A stretch of DNA of 64,000 nt, taken from positions 369,471,704-369,535,703 of the forward strand of contig CM062297.1 of assembly GCA_031216915.1 (NCBI GenBank). Reading direction: 5' to 3'. The translations under genes were made by a program, and so were the position numbers. This DNA is from Pictodentalium vernedei. Taxonomy: Eukaryota; Mollusca; Scaphopoda; Dentaliida; Dentaliidae. The notes beneath the pieces are model-generated. The model was not told the origin of the DNA. It saw only the letters and a program-made list of their open reading frames with translations, and searched no databases. Shown one piece after another: positions 43,127 to 54,531 of this stretch. The first letter of the stretch is position 1. The number at the start of each line of letters is the position of its first letter.

Positions 43127-44047
43127 CATGCTGTAATCTTTGTATAGCTCTAGTTGCTCAAAGTGACATTATGCAATGATATTATAATGCAGCTGTCATA
43201 TACAAACATTAGATGAAAATGAAATTAATTTCTAATATTCATGCTGCCACATAATAAATAAGCTCAAATGGTCTGAAAAAATGGTAGCTAGAAAACAGAC
43301 AAGAATAACTGAATTTTGAATAATTAAGCAATAGAAAAACTTTAGACTGGTCAAAAAATCGTTAACCTCAAATACAAATTATACAGATAGTTGTATTGCA
43401 ATGATTAAGCTGTTAGTGTTAACAATCTGGTTAAAAGACATGAAAAAAATACCCAGAATGAATGTATTTTAACTGTTTCAGTACCAAGACAATTTTGAGC
43501 AATCCAGAATACATCAGCTTATTATTAAACCTTTACTGAGTTTATAAAAAAATTCACGCCTTACACTACACAATAAAATCAATAAAAAAACAATAAAATC
43601 ACCATTCAAAGTTTGTTATTTTAAAAAATGCTGCTTTCACAACCAGGTCCAAAGCTAGGGCCGTGAAGTTTTCTGACATGGTGGAGTGAGAGTTAAAATT
43701 TCCCAACAGTGTTCCTATGTCATTGATCATTGATGCAAACTTGAGTCCTAACTCAACACACTTATTTAAAACAATAATAAATGAAGCAAGTCTGAAACAT
43801 TCAATTGGGCTCCATAAAGCAGATCTTCTGTTTCTCAGGCCATTTTTTGTAAAATTGCATGCGGGCGGGCCAGCATTTATTTTATTTTATTTTTTTTATT
43901 TTTTTTATTATTTCTTTGCCATCAAAAGTTCATGTTCTTGATTTGTTTTCTGTTTTAGGCCTCATAATATACAGAATAGCATGAGTGGTGGTGTTTTTTG
44001 TCCCTTGAGTGCAAGAAGGCTTTGCAATGATAAAGCACTGATTTTTA
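43127..44047. other. Intron sequence with a family Z repeat
   Basis: 43127-43780 shows nothing recognisable. 43800-44035 is a family Z copy ('gtttctcaggccattttttg', 'gagtgcaagaaggctttgc'). Confidence 0.5.
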
Positions 44048-44111
44048 TTACCTGATAAACACGTGCATGGACATCACTGCCCACACGTGGATTACGACCA
44101 TTCCATGGCGA

Positions 44112-44500
44112 CTGTTATTTATTTATTAAGGTTTAATGACACTTTAACAGCCAAGGTCATATCGTGTCAGTGACAGTTTTATGGGTGGAGGAAGCCAGAG
44201 TACCCGGAGGGAACAACCAAGCAACAACGAGCAGCTACCAGCTTCCCAACATCGTAACTCTGCACTGCAGCACAGGCAGGGTTAGATTGGTTGAAGACAT
44301 GAGCACCATCGATGTGCAGTACACCTTAGTACACAGCGTCCTCGTGCACCCATGTGGACAATCAGGGTTAAGTGCCTTGCCCAAGGACACAACGCAGGAG
44401 TCCGAATCGATCAGTCAGACGGTCACCCATCGAAGGACAAAACAGGCTTGACATTGATTCGGGGATCTGACGAGAACTGGTTACCGGAACACCACCGCGT
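44112..44500 (-). repeat. tRNA-derived SINE (family S), head diverged
   Basis: The tail is (taaa)n-like at 44112-44130; the body 'ggtggaggaagccagagtac' and 'agtgccttgcccaaggacac' is well kept. The tRNA-like head at the right end is rearranged. It directly follows a copy of the ~74-bp repeat of 1111-1262. Confidence 0.7.
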
Positions 44501-44590
44501 ACTGCCCCCCCCCCCCATGCCAACTGTACATACTGTAGCAACTAAAAATACTGCTGCTTACAAACCACAGGAACTATTTGATTACAATAC

Positions 44591-44738
44591 CTGGATAGCT
44601 TGAGAATGACACTCTTTTGGCAGCTACAGCTGGTGAGTCAACAATATTGAAGTCATAGTGTTTGTATATCCTCATAGAACCTGCATATGCAAACCATGTT
44701 GAATGTGAAAAGAACACATTCTCATATGCCCCAAGGAC
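44591..44738 (-). CDS. PLBD1-like: Phospholipase B-like protein, exon
   Basis: 148 bp from acceptor ctcttttag to donor gtattgtaa, phase 0 to phase 1. The peptide VLGAYENVFFSHSTWFAYAG, then RIYKHYDFNIVDSPAVAAKR and VSFSSYP matches the PLBD block 'FxHSSWxTY...RIYKHYDFN...SFSSYPG'. It directly follows the Ntn-hydrolase cysteine block of the exon at 49199-49360. The last G starts the Gly codon of the next exon. Confidence 0.96.
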
Positions 44739-44792
44739 CTAAAAGAGAAAAAAAGCTCAGTTTCTGATATTGATAATACAGAGGAACCCTGG

Positions 44793-45041
44793 TAACCCGT
44801 TACCCAACACAGATGATATCAAAATCTTTTATTTTTTACATACTACTTTTCCAAATTCTAAAAAAAAACTCAACAAAATCAAATCATGTAACCCCTCATT
44901 GACACAGGCTGAACTAGCTTGTTCCAATGAGGGTCAAATGATATATGGTTTTGTTGGAAATTTTTTTAACAATATTTTTTCAACTGCTGAATTTGCATAT
45001 TACTTGACCAGAGGAGGCCGATTTCTTAGGTGAAGGGTTAA
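44793..45041. mobile_element. PB-A MITE copy, core type II
   Basis: It starts taacccgttacccaacac and ends taggtgaagggttaa. The core is aatcatgtaacccctcattg with its complement around aactagctt. It lies 54 bases from a PLBD-like exon, on the acceptor side. Confidence 0.78.
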
Positions 45042-45280
45042 TTGAATAGCCATATGCTCAGAGAAAAATATTAAAATAATAGTATACAATTAACAGGAAT
45101 TGGATCATTTTCCTATCTTCTAGTTATAAATTGAAAATTTATTCTATTATATCTTGTCTGACAGAGCTCATTGAGCTCTATCAAACAAGTTATGATAGAT
45201 TAAATAATGCCTTTATTGGATGTACTGAACCCCAAAATTACTTTTAATGTGGGGAATTCAGTGGATGCCAGAATAATTCT

Positions 45281-45528
45281 TTAACCCTTTACCTAATGAC
45301 TCAGCTGCATCCACCCATGTAATTTACAAATTAAGTAGTTAAAAAAATATATATTTCAAAAAATTTCACCGAAACCATATCTTGTGATCCCTCATTGGAA
45401 CGAGCTCATCGAGCTGATTCCAATGAGGGGTCATATGATATGGTTTCGTTGAAATGTTTTTAAAAATTTGAAAAAACAAATATTAAAACAATAAATTTTG
45501 ATATCGTCTGCATTGGGTAAAGGGTTAA
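45281..45528. mobile_element. PB-A MITE copy, core type II, well preserved
   Basis: Both ends are intact (ttaaccctttacctaatg and cattgggtaaagggttaa), with a long hairpin centred on gagctcatcgagctg. Confidence 0.85.
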
Positions 45529-45734
45529 CAGATTACAAGGTTTTTTTATTCAATTAACAGGAGGTTACTCTCAAACCTATGTGCAATTTACCTGGTCAAA
45601 TTTGTACTGAAGATATGGTACATGGTTAATGTTTTTAAGTTATATACAATCAACAGGCTTATTCAGTTAAACAATATTCAATTAAGTGGGTTCCACTCTT
45701 TACCAAATGAATCAATGCTTCAAATCTGTATTTT

Positions 45735-45828
45735 ATATCAAGGTATTACTGTGTGTGTATCTTTCTAAAGCATTGATGTACAAACTATGCAGAATGTGAC
45801 ATTAACACATTTTCGAGGCCCCAAAGAC
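45735..45828 (-). pseudogene. Relic duplicate of the PLBD-like exon at 44591-44738
   Basis: On the minus strand an acceptor-like ctcttgtag is followed by gtctttggggcctcgaaaat, then gtcacattctgcatagtttg. It lines up with the start of the functional exon (ctcttttag, gtccttggggcatatgagaa) over at least 65 bases and less clearly further. A one-base deletion and a TAA destroy the frame. The intron side also matches (ctaaaagagaaaa versus ctacaagagaaaa, then gctgataata). It is a decayed tandem duplicate of exon plus flank, about 1.1 kb upstream of the working exon. Confidence 0.75.
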
Positions 45829-45861
45829 CTACAAGAGAAAATTTCAGTTATTGCTGCTGCT

Positions 45862-45862
45862 G

Positions 45863-45908
<46 letters not shown>

Positions 45909-45909
45909 G
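45862..45909. repeat. (ATA)n microsatellite
   Basis: About 16 units of ata/taa, immediately beside the relic exon. Confidence 0.95.
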
Positions 45910-46105
45910 AAGAAGAGCATTTATAGAGCGCCTAATCCCAAAAGGCTCTAGGCGCTTGGTGTACCTACTAAAAAATTTCGAACTTGACAAATTTAGTATA
46001 AATATGGTATATGATAACATACCAATAAATCAATGCTGCAAATTTACAAGGTAATACACTCACAAGGTGTCTGGAGGAAAGATGAAAGAATTTTCCTCTT
46101 ACCTG

Positions 46106-46326
46106 TTAACCCTTTACCCAACACGAAAAGTAGACAACACTTGCAAATAAAATACTTTAAAACTATTTTTTTTTACTTTTTGCACCAAAACCATAGCGTA
46201 TGACCCATCATTGGAAAGAGCTCAATGAGCTCATTCCAATGAGGGGTCATAAGCTATGGTGTTGAGACAAAATATAATGTGAAAAGCACTGGTTGGTTTT
46301 GGTCATTACGTTGGTTAAAGGGTTAA
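46106..46326. mobile_element. PB-A MITE copy, core type I
   Basis: It starts ttaaccctttacccaacacg and ends acgttggttaaagggttaa. The hairpin is accatagcgtatgacccatc with its complement around gagctcaatgagctc. Confidence 0.8.
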
Positions 46327-46494
46327 AGGACTGGGGAGTTTATACACTTATGCTACATGAATATATTGCTGCTTGGCAATTGGTTTAGAAAAAATTTAGG
46401 CTGCCTAAATACATACCTAATTAAGACATCCCGAGAAACAACTGCCAAAGTACTTAGAATATTACTTGCAGGTGTACCTGAAGACTTGTTTCAT

Positions 46495-46845
46495 TTTTTT
46501 ATTGGAGTTTAATGAAACTTTTGACAGCCAGGGTCACCTCATGTCAGAGAGTTTTTGAGGGCGGAGGAAGGCAGAATACTGGGAGAGAACCATCAAGCAA
46601 CAGCGAGCAGCTGTCAGACGACTCTCTAACGTACCAATTCTGCACAAACAGGGTTAGCATTGGTTGAAGACAAGTGCACCATCAATGTGCAGTACACCTA
46701 GTACACAGTGCCACCATGCCCCCATGTGGGCAATCAGGATTAAGTGCCTTGCCCAAGGACACAACACAGTTACCCTTGGCAGGAATCGAACCATGAACCT
46801 TCCGGTTTGACGTCCAATGCCGTAACAACTGAGCCACCGCATTCC
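46495..46845 (-). repeat. tRNA-derived SINE (family S), complete
   Basis: Head at the right: gcggtggctcagttgttacg (box A-like) and ggttcgattcct (box B, near-consensus) on the minus strand. The body holds 'gtccttgggcaaggcactta'. The tail at the left is (aataaaa)-like. Confidence 0.82.
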
Positions 46846-47518
46846 CTAAAGACAACTTGTAAGGCCACAAGTGTAGGGTCTTGTGAAGGTTTGAAATTTT
46901 ATTCAATTTAAAATCATTGCAAAGATTTGAGATTCAAGTCACAATGATTTGTAAATTGTTGATATGATCTCAAAGTCCTTCCAAGTGCCTCCTCTTGAAC
47001 TCTTCTTCCATCATCAGCTCTCCTGAACAGGAGACCCGATGCACGGTATTTTTTGTTTTTAAAAATTTGATTAGCAGTTTTTATCGCTGTCCTGGAAAAT
47101 TGATTTGCAGTTATAGAGACTAATACATTTCAGAAAAACACACTTTTTCAGTCTAATAGTCTTTTTTTCATTAACAAGAACAGAAATCTGATGAATTTGA
47201 ACAAAAGTCAAACATATCAAATCGAATAAGAGTTCAACTTGAACTTTAGCCAGTTTAGGCTCAGAGGGTCACTGTCAGTGTCACTGTGCTGAAGGAGTGC
47301 GGGGGTGGGTATGGGAAATGCTGCTGCAAATCTATAAATATATCAGTCCGATATTATTCAAAGCTTTCAGGTGTCCATACAGCTGGTACTCGCTGTGACA
47401 TGGGTCCCTTTTCCTGCTCTAGGAAAAGACAACTTTTTCCCAATTTCAACTTTAGCATCCCTTCCCCCCCTCACCCAATTTCTATCATGTACTGCACTGC
47501 CTGGTTACTTGTGTCTGA
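46846..47518. other. Intron sequence, no gene seen
   Basis: Nothing recognised. One plus-strand open frame at 47286-47588 runs into element D and is not supported. Confidence 0.45.
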
Positions 47519-47972
47519 ACCAGGGCTGTTGAGAGGGGGGAGTGCTGGGGTAGTAACCCCGGGGCCCGGCAGTCTGAGGGGCACGTGAGGACGAAGCCGC
47601 ACCACCCAAGACAGCTAGTTTGCGAGCTTTTTTCATTGCCCAGTGTGTCTGAATTGACAGGCGGGCCGCAGGCCCCCGAATTCACTAGTAAGCATATATT
47701 CCTTTCAAGAACTGTCTAAGTTATTAGATATATTCTGGGTGGATCCGCCCACAATATGCTGTTCTGTAATTATACATATATATATATATCCCTTCTTACC
47801 ATTCTCTTGTGTAACCCAATCTAGTCTTTGAGAGGCAATTGAGTCATAATAGATATCGGTCGAGGGAAGGGTGAATATTTTCATGGGTCCTTGTTAAGTT
47901 GGGTTTGAAACAAGGGTGTACCATCTAATTGATCCCCCCGGGGCCCGTATTTTCTCTCGGCGGTACTGGTCT
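47519..47972 (+). mobile_element. GC-rich dispersed element D, copy 2
   Basis: It starts cagggctgttgagagggg and ends gtattttctctcggcggtac. Its ends are inverted repeats of about 10 bp (ccgccgagag in the better-kept copies). A (ta)n run at 47784-47800 interrupts it. Confidence 0.7.
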
Positions 47973-48837
47973 GAACTAATACTCTAGCATAAGTCTGTCC
48001 TTACCTTTACAAATGTGAGTTATCAATAAATTCATGAGTGTCTGAGCCATGCTCTTGGTAATTATGACAAAAATAGGTAAGTAGTCATCTGATGATCGCG
48101 ACAACTAACCTTACCAAATACATAAAAAGCTAAAGTACCTGGTCTCGTGCTTTGGCAATGAAAAATAAATACATGAGTGTTTGAGCCATGCTCTTGCAGT
48201 TCATGATTTGACTTCTACTTTGCAATTTTCAAATCGATCCACCCAAATGAAAAAAAGTCCTGGAAGATGATTATAAAGAATGACTCAAGGGATCTAATTT
48301 ATAGGCACCGACATCATAGAAAACACCAGTGGAGTTTTGTCAACTGATTTGAAAACACAAATAAAATGGTGGTTAAATTTATCATTTCGCATGACCAATA
48401 GACGTTCATAATAAATTAGTGTATTGCTACACTGTTTATCTGTAGTTTTACCATTTTTGTATCAGAATGTTGGACGAGTGCATAAAGTATTGAATCACAT
48501 CATCTGAACCAAATTTCGGTGATTGGATCGCACCTGGGAGATCTTGCTTCGCAAACAGCGATGTGAACCTGAACAAACAATACCCTGTGGTGATAGACGA
48601 AAAGTTCAATCAAGTTCCACTACCGAAACTATTGTGATTCCATTTGTGAATATTGTGATTTTCTGATCTTGAAGAGATTCAATTTGATTCAGTTTGAAAT
48701 CCAATTCAGGACTCAATTTGATCAGAAATCTGAGATTTGCAGGGCCCCTACATAAGTCTTCATCATTTTTAATTTTCAGTAAAATTCTCCATTGTCATCC
48801 AAGCTTCCACAAGCTAATATAATAACAGTAGAACACT
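47973..48837. other. Intron sequence, no gene seen
   Basis: 48470-48750 is rich in gattcaatttgattc-type words, like the hAT-type MITE debris at 29.25 and 57.3 kb. No gene is seen. Confidence 0.4.
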
Positions 48838-48952
48838 GTTAACCCTTTTTTTTAATGAATCGGCTGCATCAACCTGCACAAAGCAGCTGAATAAAATATA
48901 TTTTAAAATTTCAGTATTTTGACATCAGTGTGCAAAGGGTTATTTATTTATT
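48838..48952. mobile_element. Shrunken PB-A MITE remnant
   Basis: The left end gttaacccttttttttaatg and the right end gtgcaaagggtta remain. The whole hairpin is deleted. Confidence 0.55.
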
Positions 48953-49198
48953 GGTCTTAATGCCCCATCAGCAACTAAGATTATATCATGACAAATGCAA
49001 AGGATTAACAGGAGTTTACTCTATAACCAATGTGCAATCAACAGATCAAATTTGTGGTAAATGGTTTGGTGATGGAAAGTTATAGACCTATGTAATTAAA
49101 AAGATAAATCAATTTATAGATATCCAATTAAGTGGGCTATACAATTTTACTTACAATCCTTTTAACAGATCAAATTAATTTTTTTGTTTTAATCTTAC

Positions 49199-49360
49199 CT
49201 TTACTAAGACTGAACAATGAGAATTTCTGGCCATGTACTGTTTCACCTCATTGCGAGACATTTTTGAAAAGTCAGGAAAACTTGAAGGATTAACAACATT
49301 TTGTAGGTCATATAAATCCCCAGCAGCATTCAAAGCTTGGAAAGCAAACACATCCAAAGG
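49199..49360 (-). CDS. PLBD1-like: Phospholipase B-like protein, exon with the catalytic cysteine (most 5' seen)
   Basis: 162 bp (54 codons) from acceptor ctcttttag to donor gtaagatta, phase 0 at both ends. The peptide PLDVFAFQALNAAGDLYDLQ, then YMARNSHCSVLVK matches the PLBD region around the autoproteolytic site. In this family (Ntn hydrolases, PLBD1/PLBD2/lama) the propeptide is cleaved just before the Cys of the H-C-S motif, which becomes the N-terminal nucleophile. Here that Cys codon is 49214-49216. The protein is expected in lysosomes, acting on phospholipids or related amides. About 190 N-terminal residues, with signal peptide, must be encoded further right. I found no convincing exon for them in 49361-64000. 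Confidence 0.93.
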
Positions 49361-49529
49361 CTAAAAGAGAAAAACATGAAAATATAACGACTGACTGTAG
49401 GAGACGACACTTGCCAAAAAAATCTTAAATTACTAAAAATGTTCACTTTTATGTCTCAAAACATCTTTTAAGCTTGTTCCTATGAGGCAGTCATAAGCAC
49501 TGTTTGTTACACAAATAAATTTTAAAACA

Positions 49530-50115
49530 AGAAATGGGCCACCGCCCCAGTGCATACTCCATCGGTGCATACTGCCAAACAATGGAAAGAGAAGAAAGAC
49601 AAGAAAGTGAAATTTAAAAAATATTATTAGAGACACATTTGAAAACCTTTCCCATAAACAATCTTCATTCCAAACTTCATTGCGATCCGATAACCAAACC
49701 TAAGATACGAGGCAAAAAGACAAAAAATTTGCTATTTGATGAGGCAAACAGCAAATTTTAAAGTTAAAAAGGGGGATAAGTCTAGAAAGTGAAATGTAAG
49801 AAATATTATTAGAGACTCATTTGCAAGCCCTTCCATAAACAATCTTCATTCCAAATTTCATTGAGATCCGATAACCCAAACTTGCGATATGAGGCGAACA
49901 GACAAAAAATTGGCGATTTTGTCTATTCAAAGTGCCATAAACTCACAGAAAAATAGTCCAACACCAACACAGCTGATGCTCTTGAAAGATCTCATGATAG
50001 TGAACATTTGTATGAAATTTCATCGAAATCTGATCAGTAATGTTCAAGTTATAACTTGAACAGACATTTAAGGGCAGACGGACAAATGGACAGACAGATG
50101 GACACCCTAAAATCT
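49530..50115 (+). mobile_element. Non-autonomous element of family U type, tandem units
   Basis: It starts aacaagaaatgggccaccgc. Two ~180-bp units hold 'aaatattattagagac', 'ataaacaatcttcattcc' and 'aaatttcattgagatccg'. It ends in a gacggacaaatggacagac tract. Confidence 0.6.
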
Positions 50116-50711
50116 GGGTTTATGTGGCTAAAATATTTGAGGAATTTAAAATGCATCGACAACCACTAAAAACTCTTTTTTAAGTCTAATTTCTGGGTGG
50201 TAGCAAACCCTTACCAATTCAGCTTACTGACCCTAACCCTGACCCTAATATAAAATCCCTGAAAATACAATACCCTCTTTTTGTCATTTAGTAGCCACAT
50301 AAACCATTTTAGCCACATAAACCATTTTATCCACATAACCCACTTTTTATACACATAAACACCATTTCTTAGTTCAAATTTATGTGGCTAGTCACATAAA
50401 TCAGACTAGACACATAACAGTGCTGTGTACCAACAACTACAGTACAAGTTGTAGCATAACCGCAATAAACTAAGTATACTGCTGCTCCTGCACTGATAAG
50501 ATCAGAATCTGACATCATTTTCCGGAAAGCTCTCACCAAGATTCTGGTCTTATCAGTGTAGAAGAGAAAGATACATAGTTTATAGCGGTTATCCTACAAC
50601 TTATTTTGACTTGTACTGTAGGTACATAAACCTGATTTGTTGATGTGGACAGATGGATGGATGGATGGATGGACAGACAGACAGGCATAATCCAATACAC
50701 CCCACTTTTTA
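50116..50711. other. No gene seen
   Basis: 50280-50410 holds several copies of 'agccacataaaccattt'-like words (short tandem array). 50648-50675 is a gatg microsatellite. Confidence 0.5.
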
Positions 50712-51720
50712 AAACAAGAGGCCCCACAGGGCCTGAAGCGCTAACCTTAAACAGAACCCGATATAAACAAGAGTCCAAAAATGAATCAACATTAAGCAAT
50801 CAAACTCTATAAGATACACTGTCAATCCTTGAGCCTCTCAGGAGTGACTAAAATAGTCCAAGCATCATGTCTTTTCTTCAGTTGATCAAAATGTAAAAAG
50901 TGGAGCTCCCCTATGGAGCCCCTTGATACAACCTATGTGGATTAATCTAAGTTACACACATCTAGAGGGTACTTAATAAAAAATTTCTAATTCTTCAGCT
51001 ACATGGCCAATTCCAGCTCCAATAGGGAGCCCAAATATTAACCCAGACACTCGATTTGAACAAACTTGAATCTGACTCCCTAAAGATGTTGAATACCAAA
51101 TATGAAAGCATTCTGAATGGTGAATCTGAAGAAGAAAGGTTTTAAACAAATTTCATCACATTGCACTAAATTAAAATTTGGGCTACCATAGCGAGCCCAA
51201 ATATTAACCTGCAGATCCACTTTGAACAAACTTGAATCAGACCCACCCCCCACCCCTAGAGATGTTGTATACCAAATATGAAAGCATTCTGACTGGTGGA
51301 TCTGAAGAAGAAGATTTTTTAAAGAAAGTTTCTCATATTGCTCTAAGTTAAAATTCGGGCTACCATAGGGAGCACAAATATTAACCCAGGAACCAAATTT
51401 GAACAAACTTGAATCTGACTCCCCTAGAGATGTTGTAAACCAAATATGAAAGGATTCTGACTGGTGAATGTGAAGAACATTTTTGAAGAAACTCCCTCAT
51501 ATTGCACTAAGTTTTTATTTAATCTTATTGGTTTTACAAGGATTGGTGAACAAGTTATGCAACTTATATTAACGCCTCTCCTTGGCCCAATGGCACAGTT
51601 GTGTGGGATGACCTTCATAGCGGCAACTTCATGGACTCACTCTTCTCGAATACTACAAAGGGATCTTTAGCCTGCAGAAGAGGGAGGGATGGATGGACAG
51701 ATGGATGTACTTATGGATGG
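50712..51720 (+). mobile_element. 'aagaggcc' element, copy 2
   Basis: It starts aaacaagaggccccacaggg. It contains about four ~165-bp units ('gggctaccatagcgagccc', 'aaatattaacccag', 'aaatatgaaagcattctgac') related to 9673-11126, then a gatggacagatgg tract. The terminal hairpin seen in the first copy is missing. Confidence 0.65.
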
Positions 51721-52796
51721 ATGGAAGAAAGAATGTTCTTACATGTTCTTTACTTGTGGGGTTTTTCCCATGTTAAACCCTAACCGCACAAAGTCAAAAC
51801 ATTAACCCCACAGTGCAAAAAATAACTCCACAAGTGGCCACTGTACTAGCCAAACCCAACCCCACAACTACAACTGACCCTAAATTGTAAACCCCACAAT
51901 GTTCCTCTGCTAAGCCTGGACAGACAGGCAGACAGAAAGACAGATGGACAGAGTGCAATCGTAAGTTCCTTTCACGGTGAAACCATGGAAGACTAATAAT
52001 AAATTTTGATATTGTGTGCATTGGGTAAAGGATTAATGATCAGCATGAATACATTGCCCTCTACTTAACAACAAGATTTTGCAGAAATATTTCCTTTAAA
52101 AAAATACAGTGTTTTTTTTTCACACAGATACAGAAAGTACAAGTTCAATGGTTCAGATTGCGCATGGCAGTGACTTAACTATACAGAGTATGACTGATTT
52201 GACTGAGCACAGTATCACTATGCTGGGGTGGACTATGACTAGGTGCTATATCCTACCGGACCACTATTTTTCCCCTGGCAGAAACCCTGATACATGTCAA
52301 CAATTGCAGATGACTTATACAGTGTTTCTACATCAGCGTTGGCTGCCTGTACAGGCAAACATTGCCAAGATAACGGTAGCCTACTGGTAGGCCTGGAAAT
52401 AAAGGGCTTATATCGTAAACTGTTTCCTGGTTCCACTATATAGTATGGTGATAACGTGTAGGATGAAGGGTGTTGTGATACTTCATCGCTTTCTCAGTTT
52501 TTACTATGCCAATCATGCTTTTTGAAATTGAAATAATGATAATGATAATTAACCCTTTGATACTTTTGTACCATTTATTCCGTACAAAATCAAACAGTGT
52601 ATTGCTTCTTTGTGGTCATTTGTTTTGTTATTATTTTTCGCTTTTTTAAAGTTTTAACCTCAATTCCTACTTTCTCCCGAATAATGCTCAGTGACAACCA
52701 TTGAGCCAAATGTTATCACAGCTCAAAATACTAATATAATCATGCTGTCAAGACTTCTTAACTGGTTGAGTACTAGAAGCCACTATCGGGCCTTTC
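51721..52796. other. No gene seen; repeat fragments
   Basis: 51750-51900 repeats 'aaccccacaa' words. 51995-52036 is the right end of a PB-A MITE (gcattgggtaaaggattaa). 52758-52790 is the left end of a PB-C MITE (ttaactggttgagtactag). Confidence 0.5.
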
Positions 52797-54531
52797 AAAT
52801 GAAAGTGTCAATGACACTGTAGCTCAACTTGTTTAGACATGTACATGTATAGTATGTGACACAGCAATGACAAACATCTAGGTAATGACCTGATAACAAA
52901 GGTACAGGTAAAGTATTGTAACGGTCTGTACATAAATGCTGACCGTAGCCTGTAACAAATCGTCATGTGAGAACCATAAGGTTCTATCTTCCACTGGAAG
53001 ATAGAACCTTATGGTTCTCACACGACAAAATGTGTAGGTAAAGTATTGTAAAGGTGGGTGACAGTTAGATGCTAAACTAGAAAAGAAATCTGTGAGTCCC
53101 AGAGTGGGTCTGACTGAACCCCAAAATATTTGTTCTCATAGAACAGTGATAACAAAGGCACCCAAAAACACCTGTTCCTGCCACAAGGTGATAACAAAGG
53201 TACCCCAAGAAGTTTCGTGAAGATCAGTTCATAAATACAGACTCTAGCCCGAACTGTATTGACATGTGCACTTACTGTGTATAAGTAGCACAGAAAAATC
53301 AAAGTTCATCTAATTTGCATAATTTCTGCACGAGAAAAAAACCTGTATTATAAGTGATGTATTCCATGTTACTGAATATTCCTACAAAAATTTATTCAAA
53401 TCAGAACTTTCATGCAGAAGTTCTGTACAAAAAACTGATTGCACTAATTTTGGTACAAAAAGGTTGCTGGTGGCCATCTTGAATTTTGGACCGCACCCAA
53501 AAACACTTGTTCTTATCCCACGGTGATAACAAAGATACCCAAGAAGTTTTGTAAAGATCGGTGCATAAATACAGCCTCTAGTCTGAGCCATATAGAGTTG
53601 TGTACAAAAAACTGATTGGACCTAATTTCGGTACAAAATGGCCACTGACAGCAATCTTGAATTTTAGACCGCACCCAGAAACACTCGTTCTCATCCCAAG
53701 GTGATAACAAAGGTAACCAAGAAGTTTCGTGAGGGTCAGTTCATAAATACAGACTCTAGCCCGAGCCATATTGACATGTGCACTTACTGTGTATAAGTAG
53801 CACTGAATAAATCAAAGTTCATCTAATTTGCATAATTTTTGCACGAGAAAAAGATCTGTATTATATGTGATGTATTCCATGTTACTAAACATTCATACAG
53901 AAATTTATTCAAATCAGAACTTTCATACAAATGTTTTGTACAAAAAACTGATTGCACCAATTTTGGTACAAAATGGCCGCCAGCAGCCATCTTGAATTTC
54001 GGACTGCACCCAAAAACACTCATTCTCGTCCCACGGTGATAACAAAGGTGCCCAAGAAGTTTTGTAAAGATCGGTTCATAAATACAGCCTCTAGCCCGAG
54101 CCGTATTGGCATTTGCAGTTACAGTGCTGAAAGTAACATTAAACAGATCAAAGTTAGTCTAATTGGCATAATTTATGCACGAGACAAAAACCTGTATTAT
54201 ATGTGATGTATCCCATGTTACTAAACATTCACACAGAAAATTATTCAAATCAGTGCTTTCATATGGAAGTTCTGTGCAAAAATCTGATTGCACCTAATTT
54301 TGGTACAAAATGGCTGCCAGCGGCCGCCTTAAATTTCGGACCGGACCCCAAAACACTTGTTCTCGTCTCACAGTGATAACAAAGGTACCCAAGAAGTTTC
54401 TTAAAGATCGGTTCATAAATACGGCCTCTAGCCCGAGCCATGTGTACGGCGTGATGGACAGAGAAACAGACAGACGGATGAGGGGCCATGGCAATACCTC
54501 AAATTTGGCTTCGCCAAAGTTGAGCTGAAAA
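52797..54531 (+). mobile_element. Dispersed repeat R, copy 2
   Basis: It starts aaatgaaagtgtcaatgaca and ends ttggcttcgccaaagttgag plus ctgaaa. Internal order matches copies at 19.8, 57.3 and 58.9 kb. It carries a 66-bp palindromic insert (52960-53025) that the other copies lack. Confidence 0.8.
52960..53025. mobile_element. 66-bp palindromic insertion with 4-bp duplication
   Basis: 27-bp arms (starting gtgagaaccataaggttc) are exact reverse complements around one C. The outer ends are tcgt and acga. The flank caaa occurs at 52956-52959 and 53026-53029. The empty site is seen in repeat R copies 1, 3 and 4 (gcctgtaacaaatgtatagg). Confidence 0.85.

Noticed and set aside
46740..46845. Possible tRNA gene on the minus strand
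   Set aside because: Box A and box B are present but the cloverleaf cannot be completed. The sequence continues into a SINE body shared by several copies.
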